A stretch of DNA of 64,000 nucleotides from Paramecium pentaurelia (Eukaryota; Ciliophora; Oligohymenophorea; Peniculida; Parameciidae), in assembly GCA_905183005.1 (NCBI GenBank), contig CAJJDO010000028.1, positions 434,001 through 498,000 of the forward strand, written 5' to 3'. Positions 49,927 through 60,440 of this stretch are shown one piece after another (within the stretch, counting starts at the first letter, position 1; each line of letters starts with the position of its first letter). The notes beneath the pieces were generated by a model, which worked only from the letters and a program-made list of their open reading frames with translations, did no database searches and was not told the DNA's origin. The translations under genes and the position numbers were made by a program.

Positions 49927-51789
49927 TCATATAGATTAAATATAATTAAAAATATCATTTAAATTTTCTAAGATTTCTTTTCTTAATTCATTTGTTTCAT
50001 TAGCTTCAATTAATTCTGTGTAAAATTTTTAAAAGTTCTTGTTTTTAATAATTTCTTTTAATTCATCTTTTAAATGATGCTTATTTTCATTAATCAAAAT
50101 AGTTTATTATTATATACATTTAGGCCATTTAATTATTTTATCTACCTATAAATTTACTAGTTATTCTCTTAATGGTATTTATTAATCCTTTTTTAGATTT
50201 TTTGCTAATAATCTAAATAAAAATCGAATATATTATTAATTTTTATGTAATTCTTCTTAAGTTGTTTTAATGCAATTAATAGTAAATTTATAATTATAGA
50301 ATTGAACAATTGTAAGTAGAGTTGGAAAAGGAACTTTGTATAAATTCATCTAATTAATAAAGTATTTAAAAATATTAACATATTTATAATCTTTAGGACT
50401 CCAAACAGTTTTCTTAATTTCTTATTAAAATATTTTATATTCTTCATTATCATCATCTAAATCACTTCCATCATTATAATTTTACATCATTAATATTTAT
50501 TCATCATCTATTTTATTATTTTAAGAAGTTAAAGTAAAGACTTTAATTTCTGATAACAATTAAACTATAAGAATGTAATTAATTTAAGTTTTATTAAACT
50601 TTTCATTATCAGGATATTATTAACTATTTATTTCTGATTTATAAAGTAATTTTAGTCTAGAAATTAATCCTTTAAATTGTTAATTATCATAAATAATGAT
50701 TAACTTATCTCTAAATTCATTTAATTTCTTAAATAGTAATTATAATTAAGTTAGAATAACTTCATCAATAGTTATAGATTTTACAAATCTAAAAAAAGTA
50801 TATATTTCATGAATGTAGTATTCTTAATACTCTTTATGTTATTATTCACTTTACATATTATCAGGAATATTTAATATATGTACAACATCTTGAAGTTCTG
50901 GTAATTTCATCAATTAGTTTAAAAAATGAGGATTAAAATGACATATGATTTATCTATATTTGATATTGAATTAATCATATTTTGATTTATATCCTAAATT
51001 TAATAATAAATCAGGTATTATTATTTCTTTTTGATTAGCAAAATAGAGTAATATTTTCATCAATTCATAAATAATAAATGGTTATTTGATTTATCTATTT
51101 CTATTATTTTACAATACAATTAAGTGATTTTATATTGATTCATATAAATATTCCATTTTTAAATGAATAATTTCATTTAATCCTTTAAATTGTTTCTACT
51201 ATTATTTTTGATATAAATTTCTAATCCAATAATAATCATTAATCTTCATAATTTATAAATTAATTATTTAATGCATGTTTTATGTTAATAATTCAATAGA
51301 TTCAAGGATAATCTATTAATCATTAATATTTTAATTGATTTCTAATTTACTATCAAATTAAAAACTTGCAATATTTATATATTAATGATGAAATTGAGCT
51401 TCAATAAGATGTTTTTGTAATTTCTCACAATAAATTATTTCAAATTGATTCATATCATTAAATTCTATAAATTAGAAAATCTTTGGAAATGGTTTTCTCT
51501 CTAATATCAAATCAATCATTTCTTATCTTATATTTTCAATTTTCATTTATTCATTCATAATACTTAAAATATTTTGTTATTTAACATCTTCAAAACTATA
51601 ATTATGCTTCTAAATCTTCTAAATCTAGTTTTTAATATTCATTAATGGATAACTACAATTCTTAAATATACTATTATCTATTTTATGACACATTTTATAA
51701 ACTGATTGAAATTTATGAGTCTGTAATATTTCATTAATCAAAAGTTGACGATTTGGTGACAAATTACTCTATTTTTCTTCAATGTCCAT
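49927..51789 (-). CDS. Hypothetical 620-residue helical protein
   Basis: Intronless, starts MDIEEKQSNLSPNRQLLINE. Composition is helical, rich in Ile, Leu, Gln, Asn and Lys, with amphipathic segments such as PELQDVVHILNIPDNMQ and PDLLLNLGYKSKYDQFNIKY. One acidic patch near residue 440 (NDGSDLDDDNEEYKIFQ). No catalytic motif, signal peptide or membrane span, and I see no regular repeat. Could be an alpha-solenoid; not assigned. Its C-terminal region (IKWPKCIQQQ, then LKDELKEIIKNKNFQKFY) ends in a helical hairpin. Genuine coding is supported by the length of open frame in the ciliate code. Confidence 0.75.
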
Positions 51790-51866
51790 ATAATAATGTA
51801 GTACTAAATATATTAATCAGTTCCTGTATATATTTGTAAAATTAAATAATTGCAATATTATAATAA

Positions 51867-52264
51867 TCAATTTCTTTTTTAAGGCTTACGAGACTAAATA
51901 GGTTCTACTTCATCTTCAGTCTCAATATTTTCAACTAATTCTTTAATTTATTTTTCAATTTCAGCACATTACTTTTCAAATGATTTTTGATTAATTCTTA
52001 AATAATCAAGAATTTCTTCAGTTAAATTTGCAGAGCTTACTTGTCCTACTTGTTTCTCAACTCTAATGCATTCAGGTGGATAAATTCTTGGTTCTTCTTA
52101 TTAATCATATTCAAATTATACATAACTCAAAAATTACATCTAAATTTTACTTATTTTTTTATTCCTTTTGGATTTGATTATTATTTTCCTGAACTAGCTA
52201 ATGAACTTCTGATTTCAGATAATAATTAAAGAGAATTTTATAGAACAGGACTTTTGTAAGACAT
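51867..52264 (-). CDS. Small hypothetical protein, possible 1-nt frame problem
   Basis: About 124 residues: exon 1 MSYKSPVLQNSLQLLSEIRS, exon 2 EEPRIYPPECIRVEKQVGQV to the end (EPIQSRKPQKRN). The best intron, 25 nt (about 52134-52158 on the plus coordinates), leaves the two exons one nucleotide out of frame. Removing one base from the A7 run next to it would fix this. C-terminal half is a coiled coil (SFEKQCAEIEKQIKELVENI). Either a homopolymer error or an unusual splice site. No function assigned. Confidence 0.55.
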
Positions 52265-52873
52265 TATGTTATTTTGAAATAAATTAATAATAATTATTTA
52301 ATTTGAATTCAAAAATGAACTCAAAAATTCTATAAATTTGTAGATGAATTCTAAAACTCTAATAATCTCTAAGAATAAACCTAAAGAGATTTTTTTTTAA
52401 GCATAATCTTTCCCATTTTAAAAAACCTAAATTATTAGATATTTTCAGATATATTTTAACAATTAAAAATAATACCAATAGTAAAATTTATATATTATTA
52501 AACAATGATATTTAATTATATTCTGATTTCTAGAGATGTTTAATCTATTTTACAAACACATTATTTTTATTTATTAAAATTAATAACATTTTTATGATAA
52601 CTAAATATAAAATAACTTTATTAATAACAATTTTAGATCTTTTTATTTTGAATATATATATGATTTTTTCTATTTTTTAAATAATAATTATATTTAATGA
52701 TGAAATAATGATCTATTCTATAATAATTATTAATCAATAAAATATTCTATACTAATTTATCATATATTTTCAATAATCTTTTAAATGTTGTTTATTATTA
52801 ATTAGAATAGTTATTTGAAATTAAGATAGAAGATATTTTATAATGGAATCAAATTTATAAAATTATCATTCAT
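52265..52873. other. About 609-bp intergenic region
   Basis: Extremely AT-rich, many TTATT/AATAA stretches. No open frame of useful length, no RNA gene and no clear repeat was seen. Confidence 0.45.
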
Positions 52874-53842
52874 TCAATCTTATAGAAATTGCTAAAAATA
52901 AATCTAAAATCTTTTTCTATATGTATCACTATCTACACAACTAATCTATTAATCTGGTTTATGCATTCCAAACCAGGTTTTAAATTTATTTTCTAACTTT
53001 TTGGTACTATTATATTCTTAATAATAATCAATAATCCCAATTATTGTTCCAACATTATTACTTAATTTTATTAGTCTATTTCCTTATTGGCATTAATTGA
53101 TGTATCCAGTAATAATCATAAGAGAATAATCCATTGTATTGGCTTCTGCAAGAATATCACTTTCTTATTTTATTTAATTCATTAAATCTAATTTCTTTTC
53201 ATTTGAGAAATCTTAAAAGAATCTTATTTTTTTGAAATCTTCATCTTTCCCTTTCAATAAAGGTATTGTTTAAGCTTTAGTTTACAATAATTGTTATTGC
53301 TACTGAAACTGTTCATCAAAATTTTTTGTAATTCTACTACTTTATGCTCCCTTTAAGTCGTATATGCTGATTATTTAACTGTTTTACAATTTATGTTCAT
53401 AAAATAAATTTTCCATCAAGACGAAATATGATTTATTTTCTCTATCTTCTAATTTATATATTCCAAAAGTTCTTGCTAACAAACAATTCTTGTTAGCTAT
53501 TATTTTGAAATAATATTAGTGAAATGTATTTTTAAAATACCTGTATTGAGTTCCAGACACAACTTTTAAAATATACTTATGATTTAAAGTAAATGCAAAC
53601 TCTGATTACAAGTTCCTGCCCATATTAAATAATTAAGGGGTCTCAAAATCTAATTGTAATAATGAATCAATAATATCTTCTCTATCAATCAATTAACGAA
53701 ATTGAGCATGAAATAATGAAACAAGTAATTAAGTACTGCTTTATATTGTAACATGTTATTCTTGTATTTGTTATTCAACACTATATAACTACTAAAGAAG
53801 ACTAGTAATTTTCTCCCAAGAAGTTTTCTTCACTTTATCCAT
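52874..53842 (-). CDS. Phosphatidylinositol phosphate kinase (small PIPK)
   Basis: 322 residues, intronless. Starts MDKVKKTSWEKITSLLQQLY. N-lobe with the lysine strand KYILKVVSGTQYR; then CLLARTFGIYKLE (the TLL.R..G.Y of PIPKs), YDLKGAQSS (the family motif DLKGS), MDYSLMIITG (the MDYSLL motif) and IIGIIDYYQEYNSTKKLENK (IIDIL..Y). These are the catalytic landmarks of PIP4K/PIP5K enzymes, which make PI(4,5)P2 from monophosphates. The N-lobe is short and a glycine loop is not obvious, and the DLKG motif lacks the following GR. Reduced activity is possible but not shown. Confidence 0.82.
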
Positions 53843-54684
53843 TTATATAAATTATTATGAAAGAACTTAAATGTTAAAATATATATAAGAGATATAAATT
53901 CGGTAATCAACCAATTTTATTACAACTAATTATTTCTGTATGATATATATTATACTTATTATTCGATATTTTATATCTAATAATAAATAAATACATAAAC
54001 TAAGCTTCCAATATAATAAAATCTGCAATCTTTATTATGATTTGCAATAAATCAAATTTTAGAATTAATATATAAAATTAGGAACTTTTATCATTCCAAT
54101 AGAAAATACAAAATTAGACACTCTAAATTTATCAAATATTTTAAATTAGTTATAATTTAAGTAGGAATTGACTTTTCCATTGTCATAATAGTCATAGAAT
54201 TTATTATAAAGTCATTTTTCATTGATTAAAATCAGAAATATTTAAAATATCTCTATAATCTTGTAATTTGGAATCTATATTAATTTTAGTTTGTATATTA
54301 TTTATTTTTTTAAGTTTATAAAGAATAGAAGTTCCATAATATAATATATATTTACTTCAAAAATCAACTATTGTCTAATGTAAGTTTAGATTAGAAGATT
54401 TAAAAAAAAAAAGTCTTTAGTTGATATAAAATTATATTATTTTTAGATATTTAATTTAAAATAATTCTTATTAGTGCGAATCAAAATTGCATTTCTTCAC
54501 TATATAAATTATTTTATTTTGATTGATAATTAATAATTAAAATTATTTATAAACTAAATTATGGTACTTTTATGATGAACCTTCATGCACCCCTCTTATT
54601 AAGATGATGATATCATTAAATATACCCATTTCTGATTAACCATTATATATAATTTATAAAATTGATAAATATTTAGAATACTTA
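53843..54684. other. About 842-bp intergenic region
   Basis: The longest non-coding stretch here. AT-rich, with an A11 run at about 54401-54411. I see no supportable gene on either strand. Upstream flank of the PIPK gene and 3' flank of the coiled-coil gene. Confidence 0.45.
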
Positions 54685-55327
54685 TCAATGGGCTAGAGTT
54701 TTAGGTAATTTATTCCAAAAATGCTAGTATTTTAGTTATTAGTATTTTGCCAATAAATCATGATTATAGATTTTACTACTTTTTATATAAGAATCACTTT
54801 CTGTAACCATGGTCTCAATTGTCTTAGGCATATATGAATTTAATTATTCATTCTGAGCCTCATATTTTTTCTAAAATAAAATTAATCTATTTTACATGAA
54901 TATCATCAACTATTCGTTACATCTATTTGATTTGTTGATTATGTTTTACTGCCAGTCTTCCCAATCTAATTGCATAAGTCTCTCTTTATTCATCTGAAAA
55001 TTTCATATTAAAAAAATTTTTTTTGAGTTTATTGTTTACATAAGGATTATCTTGTAAGATATCCTTATATTAATATTTAAAGCATTCAAGTTCTTCATTT
55101 AACTTTTTTTATTTTTGTTTCATTTTTTCTTTCATTGATTGTTTTACATAATAATCTAATTCTTTCGTTAAAGAAATTTATCTGCTTCTTTAAGGTATTT
55201 TTATAGTCTATAAATTGATTTTTGGATTATCTTAAGATAATTATCTTGGTTTCAATTATTTTTTTTGTTTTAATTCTTGTAAAATAATGGCTGATTCAGG
55301 TGTGAAGTAAATCTTATTATCTTCCAT
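54685..55327 (-). CDS. Coiled-coil protein, unknown
   Basis: 205 residues, one 25-nt intron (near 54875-54899), coding length a multiple of three. Starts MEDNKIYFTPESAIILQELK. Strongly charged helices: QSMKEKMKQKQKKLNEELEC, then TYAIRLGRLAVKHNQQI, ending YQHFWNKLPKTLAH. The adjoining A8/T7 run is in frame as it stands. No known domain. It follows the DGTGRD protein on the same strand after 58 bp. Confidence 0.65.
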
Positions 55328-55385
55328 CAAAGAATAATATGACAATATTTTTGATATAATAAATTTGTATTAACAAAATACTTAT

Positions 55386-55834
55386 TCAATCATTTTAAGT
55401 TCTAAGTTTCGGTTTTGCTAATCTCTATATTAATGATTTTTGCTTATCAGATTTAATATATAATTAAGCCTACTTTAAAGGAGGTAATTTGTAAGGATAT
55501 TGAGGACTCAAGACTTGAGAATCATATTTTCTTAATTGAAATGAAAAATCAGGAGAAAAATATGCTTTATCTTATACATTTCGAATCACATATGTATCTC
55601 TTCCTGTTCCATCACTAATATAAAACTGTCTTCTTTCAGGTTTAAAATGAGTTTTTTAAGGAGAATATGTACCATAAGCCCCTTATATTTTTTAGAATAA
55701 CAATTACAGTTTTATAGTGATGGCGTTTTTTATAATTTTAGATTGCCAGGATAGAAACCTCCATTATCATTAAAGATGTAAGAATCTCTTCCTGTTCCAT
55801 CCTAAGAATACAATTTAGCCATAGATTGATTCAT
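55386..55834 (-). CDS. Small protein with two DGTGRD(S/T)Y repeats
   Basis: 140 residues after intron 55682-55707 (26 nt). Two copies of a short motif: SQDGTGRDSYIFNDNGGFYP near the N-terminus and ISDGTGRDTYVIRNV in the middle, separated by WAYGTYSPQKTHF; the C-terminus is Pro/Tyr/Lys-rich (SPQYPYKLPPLKQAQ). No transmembrane segment. The repeat pattern with Tyr-Ser-Pro is reminiscent of short axoneme or microtubule-inner proteins, but I cannot name the family. The intron joins the halves to give an uninterrupted frame. Confidence 0.65.
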
Positions 55835-55897
55835 AATGAATAATTTTATTGATCTTTTATATAAATTATTAATAAATATTGATTTTCTTTATATTTT

Positions 55898-57060
55898 TCA
55901 TACTCTAACTTATTATGCTACTATAGTATAGGCTTGAGTTATGATTTTAACTTCATTTTCTCTTTTTGAAGATCTAAGATTATAATTAGATTAAACAATT
56001 TCTCTTTCGTTTCTATATTATTAAAGTAAATCTTAAGCTATAGGTAAATCTTTTTAAATTTAATTTCTAGATTTTGTAGAGAGAACCTTAAAATAAAAAA
56101 TAATTAAAACATTTTCTTCATTTCTTCTTTTAAGAGTTACTAAAGTTCTTGAATAATCTGCACTTAATCTTTCTCTTACTTCTGTAACTTCTTTTAGGGT
56201 TACTTAATAAGTTTAAGTAACTTTAGCTTCATATTCATCAGCACCAGCATTTTCCTAGATTCTTTAATCTCTGATATTTTCAAGTAATTAAATAATTCTA
56301 GTAACAGTTGGTACATCAAACCTAAATCATTACAAATATTACTTCGTAGTTACAGCCACTAATGCAGTTAAGGGATGATTAGGTCCTAAAGAATTTCTAA
56401 GTTCATCAACATATTATTTTGTATGTTATTATGATAGTATAGTTGTTTTATTTTACTCTGCAAATACTGCTTATTGTAATTTGGCAATCATTTCATTTAA
56501 TCCATCAATCGATTTAATATTATTAGTAGTTCTTTACTAATTATATATTAATATGATTACTTTCAGAGTTTCTATTTCACTTTTATATTAATTTCTAATT
56601 TCCTCTTCTTTAGAGTTTAATGTGCTTAATTATTTCTCTTATGATTATTATGTACCAATAAGTTTGCTAATATCTTCATTTAATTCGCCAATTTATTAGT
56701 TTAGTCTTTATAATTCTTTTGCGAGTTTCTCTGTTTATATTTCTAAGATTTCAATTTCAACATTCAATTGTCCAATTTTCTTAGGTAATAATATTATATT
56801 ATATATACTTTTGCGTATTCTTAATCCTCTACACTTTAATCAACAATTAATTAGTCTCTAATACCTTTAATTTCTTTAAGTACTTCCTCAACATAAGAAC
56901 TTTATAACATTTTTAGCTCAATAAGACCTGCTAATTGCTTTGAAAAATCATTTTTTAATGCCATTTTATCCATTTATGCCATAACTAAATCTACTTTCCC
57001 TTATAATTGTGTTTAGATGGTTAAAGTAATAAGGATAGATAAGAAGGTAAATTATTTCAT
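55898..57060 (-). CDS. Secreted coiled-coil protein (trichocyst-matrix-like)
   Basis: 354 residues after four introns (29, 24, 21 and 24 nt), coding length a multiple of three. It has a signal peptide (MKQFTFLSILITLTIQTQLQ), then two long coiled-coil blocks (ETLKQRTTNNIKSIDGLNEM; EYEAKVTQTYQVTLKEVTEV) flanking a short Pro/Gly-containing hinge SLGPNHPLTALVAVT. Length, signal peptide and helix plan resemble the trichocyst matrix family, but its sequence is clearly different from the gene at 3606. It may be a dense-core-granule cargo. Two of the introns are 24 nt and in frame, with no TGA. Confidence 0.7.
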
Positions 57061-57436
57061 TAAAAACGGTATAATTAAAATATTATTATTTTATAATCAT
57101 TGAAATTTATATGAAACATTCAATCTGTATCAATTTTTTAATTGCATAGTTAATTTAAATAGAATATTAGTAATCTATGATAATTACTTAAATATTAAAA
57201 TGACAATAGCATTTATTAAATAAATTAAATTATATATTCTTATATTTGAAGACATGAAATCATTCTAATTATTGTTTTTAATAATAAAATACTTAAATAT
57301 TTAACTTCTTTAAAATTTACTTAAATTTTCTATTTATTTATTATGATTATTCAATTACAAATAAATATTATATAGTTTCTACATTTTATAATTGAATTTA
57401 AAAGTTTGTAATTCCAAAAATATATAGAATATTAAT
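57061..57436. other. About 376-bp intergenic region
   Basis: AT-rich spacer between two minus-strand genes. No frame, repeat or RNA gene supported. Confidence 0.45.
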
Positions 57437-58534
57437 TCATTATTCAGTATCTTCTGTTTAAGGTACTATACTAGTTTTACTGGCTCTCAATAATGGAGCA
57501 TTTACAGAAGAATTTCTAGATGATAATTTGATTTCTTTTTAGAATGAAGTCTAATTCCAACTTAAAAATCCAAATTCTTTCTTAATTAATTCAACAGATT
57601 ATTCCATAACTTCTTTTGGTCTTATAGAATTATGAGTTCCATCAAAACTTAGTAATGTTTTCTTCCCTCTAAAATTTTCCATCAGTAAAGAAGCATGTTT
57701 ATTCTATATCAATTCATCTTGTTTTGCTTATAAAAAAATTATCAATAAATCATTTTGTAATGCTATATAAAATATTAGTATACTTTAGACTATTGAAAGT
57801 AAGTTAAGATCATCCAAATTAAAATTAGCTTCCTTTTAGATTTTAGATTTAATAAAACACCAACAACAATTGAAGAAACATTTAGGTATATGATATCTAG
57901 ATTTAGCCAAATCTTAGCATAACATATAAAAATTTGAAAAGGGGCTGTCACAAACAAGCACTCTAATATTAGGATTTTCTCTTGCCGCCAGTATAGCTGT
58001 AGCTGAGCCCATTGATCTACCCCACAATCCAATTGATGTTATATTACTCATTTTTAGTCGATAACATGAATACTTTTTCTTCTCTCAAATAATTATACAG
58101 ACACTAAACATCTTAAGATTCCCAATAACCCAAGGATATATATTCTCCTTATGACTATCCAGATCCTTATTTATTATAGTAATTATATACCAGATAAATC
58201 AATTCCACATACTGAAATATAGGATGGAATCACATAATCAATAATTGAATGCGATTCTATTCTACTTCCTGAATTTCCATGAAGATAAATGATGCAAGGA
58301 TGTGGCTTATCCATTAATTTAATTGGTTCAAATAAACTAATATATTTCTAAATATAACCTGCATTGCAATATGAGATTACGATTATTTTTTATTGTAAAG
58401 TCAAATCTTTTGACTATAATACCTTGAACCATAAAAGATTCACTTCCAAGGCCACTAAGTTAATAGGAATATCTTTGAGGCCTGATTATAGGTTTCCATA
58501 ATTTTTCATTCCATTTATGCTCTTCCTATTTCAT
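57437..58534 (-). CDS. Alpha/beta-hydrolase (bem46/ABHD17-like), one apparent frameshift
   Basis: About 349 residues. Starts MKQEEHKWNEKLWKPIIRPQ. Core strands: PCIIYLHGNSGSR (oxyanion strand), nucleophile elbow GLWGRSMGSATAI, and the C-terminal SFDGTHNSIRP carrying the catalytic His. Two introns of 22 and 25 nt. After GYWESQDVQCLYNYLREE an A5 run puts the downstream exon one base out of frame; reading it as A4 restores YSCYRL then the nucleophile elbow. It is a sequence error or a broken gene. Serine hydrolases of this group act on thioesters or lipids. Ser, His and probable Asp are all visible. Confidence 0.75.
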
Positions 58535-58540
58535 TAATTA
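58535..58540. promoter_or_regulatory. 6-bp spacer between divergent start codons
   Basis: The hydrolase ATG (58534, minus) and the ORC5 ATG (58541, plus) are separated by only TAATTA. Transcription of each gene must start inside or beyond the other's first exon, or both 5' UTRs are nearly absent. Neither gene has another Met nearby that precedes its conserved core. Confidence 0.6.
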
Positions 58541-59953
58541 ATGATTTAACAATTAGAAGAATTATTTTCAGAAACCCCTTAATATAACTAATTGTATTGG
58601 ATATTAGGCCAATACAACAACACTTATGTGATTGGTCCTAACGGGGTTGGGAAAACAACTGCAGTTCATTTTTGTTTAGATAAACTCAAAATACCATATA
58701 GAAGGATTAATATGATGTAGGTAAAAATTATTAGTATTATTTAGTGTTTGACAAAATAAAGTTTATTATAAGCAATTGTTAATGAGATTAGTGAATTATG
58801 GAATCAAGAATTAACAAAAATAAGCAAATTTAGTGAACTAATTATTAGATTAAACACAATAATATCAACATCTAATTAAAAGAATAGACGGTATAATTTA
58901 TCATTCATAATTAGGGCATATATAATTATTGATGCTCCATAATATCCTTAAATTGAATTTATTTATTTGTAAAAATTATTCGCGCTTTCAGAAATTAAAT
59001 CCAAAACTTGCTCAGTTAATTTTATATTTATATGTAATCAACTACCAAACATTATTGAAATGCCTTTGGGAATTACCATGATCTTTCAATCATTTGATGA
59101 AGAATTATAGATAAGAATTATATATGCTCACATTATGTACAGAGCAATTATGCTTGAGGATTATTAGGTATAAAAATAAGATAATGTTCGAGCATTTGCA
59201 GGATAAGTAGCAAAAGATGTTTTCGTTACATTTTCTATAATCACAACTAATTTAAATAATTTAATTTAAATTGCTGTAGGTTTATTTGAAAATTTTATTT
59301 ATTAATGTGTAAATTTAACAAATGAGGAATAAACATAGATAAGATAGCAATATTTAATTGCAAGAAAATTATTATTTGAAAATCCTTTTTTATAAATAAA
59401 TTCAAAAGAATTTAAAGATCTAATAGAAGAAGTTGAATCATAAAAAAATCCACAATAAAAATCCATATAGGAATCTAAAAAATAATAGGCAGAAACTAAA
59501 ACAGCTATTTAAACATTAGAAATTTCAAAAATAAAATTACCAAAATTGCCTTCTTTGATCCTTTTATCTTCTTATTATGCTTCTAGAAATCCTGAAAAAA
59601 CAGATGGAACTATATTTAGAGATCTTAAAAAAAATAAAAGGTAATCCAAAGTTAAAGAATAGTTAAAAGTTAAATAAAAAGTATCTCTTTATAGATTAAT
59701 CGCCATTACATAATCCTTAATGTCAATTAATGACATCAAGGAATTTTCAATAGAGAAATAACAATTCAATTAATCAGTATAATTCTATTAATAAATATAA
59801 TTATTAAGTGATCAAGGATTTATCAAAATTCACCATAAAAAAGATGATATTTTGAACAAAATAAAATTAGAATGTTAAATAACTGAAAAATAGGCATTCG
59901 ATCTTGCTGCTGAACTTAACATTTAATTCAATGAATTTTTATCTGCATTTTGA
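58541..59953 (+). CDS. ORC5: Origin recognition complex subunit 5 (ORC5)
   Basis: 462 residues after one 24-nt intron (58721-58744), which is in frame with no TGA. Walker A YVIGPNGVGKTTAV; after the intron INMMQCLTKQSLLQAIVNEI matches the (V)N-x-x-x-C-x-T-x-x-x-L strand of ORC5. Walker B is AYIIIDAPQ with no acidic residue after Asp, as expected of a weak ATPase. The C-terminal part has LILLSSYYASRNPEKTDG, a Lys-rich loop and a winged-helix-like end (DDILNKIKLECQITEKQAFD). ORC5 is part of the origin-recognition ring that loads MCM helicase. The start lies 6 bp from the opposite gene. Confidence 0.88.
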
Positions 59954-60022
59954 TTGTTTATCATGTTTATCTGATCAACAATATATATAAAAATTATTTA
60001 ATTAAAATTATATACAAAAAAA

Positions 60023-60417
60023 ATGACTTTTTTATATCAGAAATTATAAATGATTCCTAAACTTAATAAGATTTTATTAACTAAATATTGGAATATAGAT
60101 TCTATTTAAAATAAGTATGATTTATTTAAGAGTCTTTTAGAAAATGAAATGATTCTTATTAGAGCTAGTAGGAAATACAAAATTAATTAAAAATAAATAT
60201 CTTTTGAATATTCAGAAAAAAAAGAATATTGTTAGTTATAAGCAAGGAAAGAAAAGAAACAAAAGGAATAATAATTTAATTACATTTTAAAAGACAGAGA
60301 TATAAAGGATGAAGAAGTATATAAAGAAATATATAAAATAATAAGTATTTAGTTGAAAATCTAATAAGAATGAATAAATAAATTCACTCTATATTCTTTG
60401 AAAATAGAAACGATTGA
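60023..60417 (+). CDS. Hypothetical 121-residue basic protein
   Basis: 121 residues if the 29-nt GT...AG segment at about 60317-60345 is removed (DRDIKDEEYLVENLIRMNK); without it the frame stops earlier at TGA 60371. Starts MTFLYQKLQMIPKLNKILL. Lys/Gln-rich helix in the middle (QARKEKKQKEQQFNYILK). It could be a mitochondrial or ciliary small protein. Not assigned. Confidence 0.5.
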
Positions 60418-60440
60418 TATATTATAAATTTATTTAATAA

